A DNA stretch of 64,000 bases, taken from the NCBI GenBank assembly GCA_018806915.1, contig JAGKQI010000088.1:992001-1056000 (forward strand). Direction: 5' to 3'. Positions 60,189 to 64,000 of this stretch are shown here, one piece after another (position 1 is the stretch's first letter; each line of letters starts with the position of its first letter). A program made the position numbers and the translations under genes. The notes beneath the pieces are model-generated. The model saw only the letters and a program-made list of their open reading frames with translations. It was not told where the DNA came from and did no database searches. This DNA is from Phytophthora colocasiae (lineage: Eukaryota > Oomycota > Peronosporomycetes > Peronosporales > Peronosporaceae).

Positions 60189-60997
60189 TAGTCAACGGAA
60201 GAGCAAACGAACCAATGGAGAAGATCCTGAGTCCAAGTCAGTGCTGAAAACTAGTGACAAAGTTGTGGAGCCTGATCAAGTGACTTGCTGGCGTCAATGA
60301 AATCCGTGATACCGATCTAGCCTAAAGCCATGAAAATCAGTATCTAGGACAGACATGCACGAAGAGAACAGCATTTTTAGTTTAATTATCTTCTCCTTTT
60401 TGATGTGTCTTGGGGTATCGGAGAATACTACGTCGAGTTGTTTTGGCTTAGTAGGTCACGTACTCATCCGCATTCTCCACTTTCGGTGTAACAACGCATA
60501 GATCTTCAAACTTCACGAACAATTCACTTGTATGACATCGCAGTTGACGAGTAAACAAGTACAGTGACGCGAGACACTGTAATGCTCTATCCAGATTGTA
60601 AAAATTGACGAGGACATGCATTCAATACATACATTGTTTCGTTAGTGCTGATTATGAGAAAAAAAATACGATCACGTGTACGCAGTTTTAAGTCATGGTC
60701 CATTAAAGTTAAATATGATGGTTAAACAATAACACATAGTCGCCATTTACTGACCCATATAAGATTCTTTGATGAAATCGACCAAGAAATTTCGCAGTAA
60801 CTTCAAGTTGCTGCGCCACATCCTACATCACACCTAAACACATTGCTACATCATTTTCCATATCTCTCCACATCTCCAAAGACAACAGTTTCGACGTTAG
60901 CACGCGGCAGACCCACACCGACCGTGTAGAACATGGAACCGGTTGGGACAACGAAAACGAGCGCAATGTTTATGATAACGACATCTGTGAAGCTAAT
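60189..60997. other. AT-rich interval before the Helitron-type ORF
   Basis: No confident gene. The frame of the following ORF is open upstream to at least about 60840 (HISKDNSFDVSTRQTHTDRV) without an ATG. A sequence GCATTCTCCACTTT near 60471 resembles the oomycete initiator plus flanking promoter region but has no fitting downstream ORF. Confidence 0.35.
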
Positions 60998-61873
60998 GTG
61001 AGGAATACGGCGGAAGAGATGAAAACTGAACATGAATTTTCAGATACGTGTGATATCGTGGAGGTTAATGACTCTAGTGAAAACATTAATGATGACTCTA
61101 ATGAAAATGGAAATGATGACTCTAGTGAAAGTGGAAATGACGACGCTAGTGGAAATGGAAATGTTCATTCAAAGTGGCGTGGCAGCTCGTTTCCATTCTC
61201 TCAAAATGAACGAAAGGATAGTACTGATGAATCTAAGACTGCAAATATCAATACTCAGCTCGAGAGCCCCAGTATCATTGAAATAAAACGGGCTAGATGG
61301 AGACGTAATAGTGCTGCTTACAGAGCGCGTAAAAAAGCACATTCAAAGCATATCGCAGAAACAAAACCTGGATATTGCGGAAGCCCAACAGCCTCCGCAA
61401 ATACGGTTGATGCATGTAAGGGACTCTGTGTTTCAACACCACTTGACGAGATTTTCTTAAAACGTAGACGATGGCGCCGTAATCCTAAAAATTGCAGAGC
61501 TCGTAAGAGATTAAAGGCAACTTCTTTACCAGTATCGGGTAATGAATGCAGTAGGACTGATTCAGTTAAGCCGAAATCGCTGAGTCCGGACTCAATTGAA
61601 GTTCGTGATGCGGCAATAACGCGATTACGAGAAGCCCTTGGTCCTGGTATGCTCGATGAATGCGTATGTCTCATTTGTGACCGAAATGTAGTACGACACG
61701 ACACAATTCGTATTGACAATGACAATGTGGAATACTTAAATAAAATTACACGTGCAGTAACTATTACTTCTTCTCGTATTCCAGACGAATTGTCAGAGCC
61801 GTATAACTGCACTGAATTGGCGCGAGAGGCGAATTATATCACCAAGAGGAAGTTTGCTGCATGCTGCGCTTGA
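60998..61873 (+). pseudogene. N-terminal leader of Helitron-type protein
   Basis: 291 residues, frame open upstream. It has an acidic repeat (three near copies of a 27-bp unit at about 61090-61165 giving NGNDDSSESGNDDASGNGN), basic RRNSAAYRARKKA and RRNPKNCRARKR motifs resembling duplicated bZIP-like basic regions, and a C-terminal CVCLICDRNV...RIPDELSEPYNCTELA segment like the conserved N-terminal region of oomycete Helitron helicases. Stop at 61871 precedes the expected Rep domain. Confidence 0.55.
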
Positions 61874-62120
61874 ATAACAGCATGTGCCAGCATGTAAATA
61901 TAGGGCGGCAAGAGGGCCAGCAATCTCCTGTCGATTCGTCGTAGAGTAAACCATCGATGGTTATCATACGGACTTGAATACTGATACTTTATTTCCATCC
62001 GGTGATTCTTCTGATGCCATTGTTGATTCGAACCAACTTAACCCGATGTTGTGTCCAAGCAGCCCTGTAAACAGTGGTCATATTTAAACGATTTTATCCG
62101 CGTTCACGTCTACAGGAATT

Positions 62121-62974
62121 TTGAATGAAGTGAGTTCTCGTACAGCTAGTTTATCCCAAGTTTTGGATTATAAATTGGAGCTTCCTGCGCTTTCGTGTAT
62201 AAAAAAGTGGGTACGTGATCCCAGCACAGATAATGAAACTTGGTGTGTACCTCTAATCGAAGCAGATTCCGTACGAAATACGGAGATCGTTGAACTATTG
62301 GGCGAAGCCTTGGGTTCAAACACAATGCAATGGAATCCTCCGGTTACGGTGAAATGTCAGAAGTGCGTCCGTTCGCTACAATAGGTGAAATTTCCGCTGT
62401 ATTTACGCTGAATGAGATGCAACATGCCGCATTTCGAATAATAGGGACCGCCTTGCTAACCCGATGGCAAAAAGCAGATGATCTCAACTATGGAGCTGTT
62501 GACATCCAAGAAATTTTACGTAATAACCAACTTCTGTTTTACCTTGGAGGTGAAGGTGGGACGGGGAAAACTCGAGTTATTGGTGCTGTTCAAGAATTGT
62601 GTAATAGCTGGCGTCGCGGGGAATGTTTATTAAAAACAGCGTTGACTGGAAATGCTGCAACAATCATATCGGGTCGAACATTGGCTAGCCTTTTACTGGG
62701 TCTTAAGGGACCAAAACGTGACGCGGTACTGGGCATAGATGTCATCGTGGTGGACGAGGCGTCCATGATGTATAGTTCGCAGCTCAACGAACTCGATCAA
62801 CGGCTTCGCAAGGCAAAGCGAACTCCTACCGTACCCTTTGGCGGGATTCATATTGTTCTAGTAGGGGATTTTCTTCAACTTCCACCAGTCCGAGCTGACC
62901 CAATTTATATTTTGAGATCGAAGTGTTCTGCATCAGCTTTAGCGGGCTGCCAAACATGGCAGAAGGTTTCGTAA
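62121..62974 (+). pseudogene. PIF1-like helicase, motifs I-III (frameshifted)
   Basis: Frame changes between 62121-62384 and 62330-62974. Walker A GGEGGTGKTRVI, motif Ia TALTGNAATIISG, Walker B VIVVDEASMM and motif III VLVGDFLQLPPV identify the PIF1/RecD-like helicase of Helitrons. The frame ends at TAA 62972-62974. Confidence 0.85.
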
Positions 62975-63304
62975 GTCGTTATTCTCAAGGATTCTTATTG
63001 CTTCAAAAGCGATCCTGAATGGGAAGAAGGGTGTCGTCAGGCCCGAATGGGCGTTTGGACAGAGGCGTTTGTCGATCTGATCAATTCACGGGTAACTGGC
63101 TATGATAACAAAAGCATCGATGGATCATTCTCACTGTCTGGGGAGATGTCACCGTTTGTGACACCTGACAATGTTACCCGGTAGGCAATAAATAATGTAT
63201 TCATTGCCACCACCGCTTCTCAGCTTCCAGAAGGGCAATACCCATTTCGAATTGTTGCTAATTTCAAAGGAAGACTTCAATCGCTTGGTAGAACAGAGAT
63301 AGAG

Positions 63305-63981
63305 ATGATAATGCGTCTTCCGGACAACAAATTTGGAAGGTTGGCGCCATTTTTGGATTTAATACCGGGAATGCCTGTGCAAATCACGCAAAACCTTCGA
63401 GCCAAAAAACTAGTTGTAAACGGGACTTTTGGTACTCTGGAGAAGGTGATTTTTAAGCCGGAGACATCATTCAGGTTCGTGTCTGATGCAATTTCTGGTG
63501 TGGTTGTTAGTATTCCAAGCATACCTCCAGAAGCCTTGATTGTCCGGATCCCAAGAGGAACACTTGCAAAATCGATCGCAACCAACGTCGAGTCTTATTT
63601 CCGCTATTCTACGATTGTGAACCTTTTAAACCATCCGAGATATCACTGCCAAATAGTCCTAACGGCGAACGCAGGAGTTTATCCATCAAAATCAGTCAAT
63701 TCCCGTTGGTGTGCGCGGTCGGATCTACCGTATACAAGACTCAAGGAGAAACACTGAAGTCCATGGTTGTAACTGAATGGCGTTCTAAGACAGCAATTGC
63801 CAACAAGAAGGAACAACCATATCTATTGGTTTCGAGGGTAACTTCTCGACACGCGTTTGCCTCTCTCGAGCCAATAACACCTGATTTAGTAGCGTGGGCT
63901 AAGCCTCGGCAAGAGGCTATTGTTGAAGAAGCTCGACTTCAAAAACTATTAGACAAAACCGTGAAAAACATCTCGCAGTAA
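63305..63981 (+). pseudogene. PIF1-like helicase, C-terminal motifs (frameshifted)
   Basis: The segment LIPGMPVQITQNLRAKKLVVNGTFG is the PIF1 motif-IV/V region. At about 63700 sense moves to another frame with VCAVGSTVYKTQGETL (motif V) and YLLVSRVTSRHAF (motif VI), ending at 63981. Between 62975 and 63304 further helicase-like peptide is scattered in broken frames. Confidence 0.8.
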
Positions 63982-64000
63982 TGAGCGGCGGTTAATACTT

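Larger units (their letters stand above)
60840..63981 (+). mobile_element. degenerate Helitron-type element (PIF1 helicase, no Rep domain)
   Basis: In order on the plus strand: an N-terminal Helitron-helicase-like leader, a gap where the HUH/Rep domain should be, then helicase motifs spread over several frames to a stop at 63979-63981. Ends of the element (5' TC, 3' hairpin-CTRR) were not located. Multiple frame breaks show it is not autonomous. Confidence 0.7.

Noticed and set aside
60465..60490. Oomycete core-promoter-like GCATTCTCCACTTT
   Set aside because: No gene begins at a suitable distance downstream; probably a chance match.

Overview
The window comes from an oomycete nuclear genome, most likely a Phytophthora-like plant pathogen. 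The evidence is short introns (about 55-95 nt, GT...AG), compact gene spacing, KIX/leucine-rich and TKL-kinase genes of oomycete style, a degenerate PIF1-helicase (Helitron-type) element, hAT elements whose transposase carries a BED finger, and a large Ty3/gypsy element. No rRNA gene, intact tRNA or CRISPR array was found.

Layout. 1-6914 (-): the N-terminal ~2,280 residues of a giant BEACH-family scaffold protein, open to the window edge. 7509-9206 (+): a BED zinc finger fused to a degenerate medium-chain dehydrogenase. 9847-11241: an internally deleted hAT element. 11588-14161 (-): an RraA/HMG-aldolase-like enzyme, a coiled-coil protein and a mitochondrial nucleoside diphosphate kinase. 14528-16719: a second deleted hAT element with a perfect 8-bp target duplication, lying 28 bp upstream of the start codon of an HYPK-like gene. 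17380-19332 (-): a cyclic-nucleotide-binding/RGS protein. 19466-25398 (+): a nine-exon, four-domain voltage-gated calcium channel. 25441-31113 (-): the exon-junction protein Y14 and three BED-finger/RraA fusion genes, with a broken oxidoreductase between two of them. 31251-32638 (-): a cereblon-like Lon/CULT protein. 33714-34805 (+): a KIX/LRR protein. 34872-49400: a TKL kinase remnant split by a 13.75-kb Ty3/gypsy element. 49526-50243 (+): a disrupted secreted/single-pass membrane protein. 50424-53032 (+): a CLC chloride channel. 53112-54577 (-): a 6TM K+ channel with a C-terminal zinc ribbon. 54704-57095 (-): a tubulin-tyrosine-ligase-like enzyme and a two-repeat Myb factor. 57715-63981: transposon-associated debris (a dioxygenase-like/C2H2 pseudogene and a Helitron helicase lacking its replication initiator domain).

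Two observations stand out. First, four genes within 24 kb carry a BED-type finger fused to a metabolic-enzyme fold (one MDR, three RraA), with a finger-less RraA paralogue beside them; two hAT relics sit in the same interval, one retaining its own BED finger, so capture of transposase DNA-binding domains is a plausible origin. Second, the Ty3/gypsy element has identical 428-bp LTRs and an unusual layout: a gag UGA stop in frame with the next ORF and followed at once by a predicted H-type pseudoknot, a long antisense ORF, and a sense multi-membrane-segment ORF in the position of an envelope gene. Its pol is nevertheless broken, so this copy was probably mobilised in trans or broke after landing.

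Signalling and membrane genes dominate the single-copy part (Ca2+, Cl- and K+ channels, cNBD-RGS, kinase). All exon structures were inferred by eye from reading frame and GT/AG signals; the calcium channel, CLC, K+ channel and cereblon models each sum to a whole number of codons.
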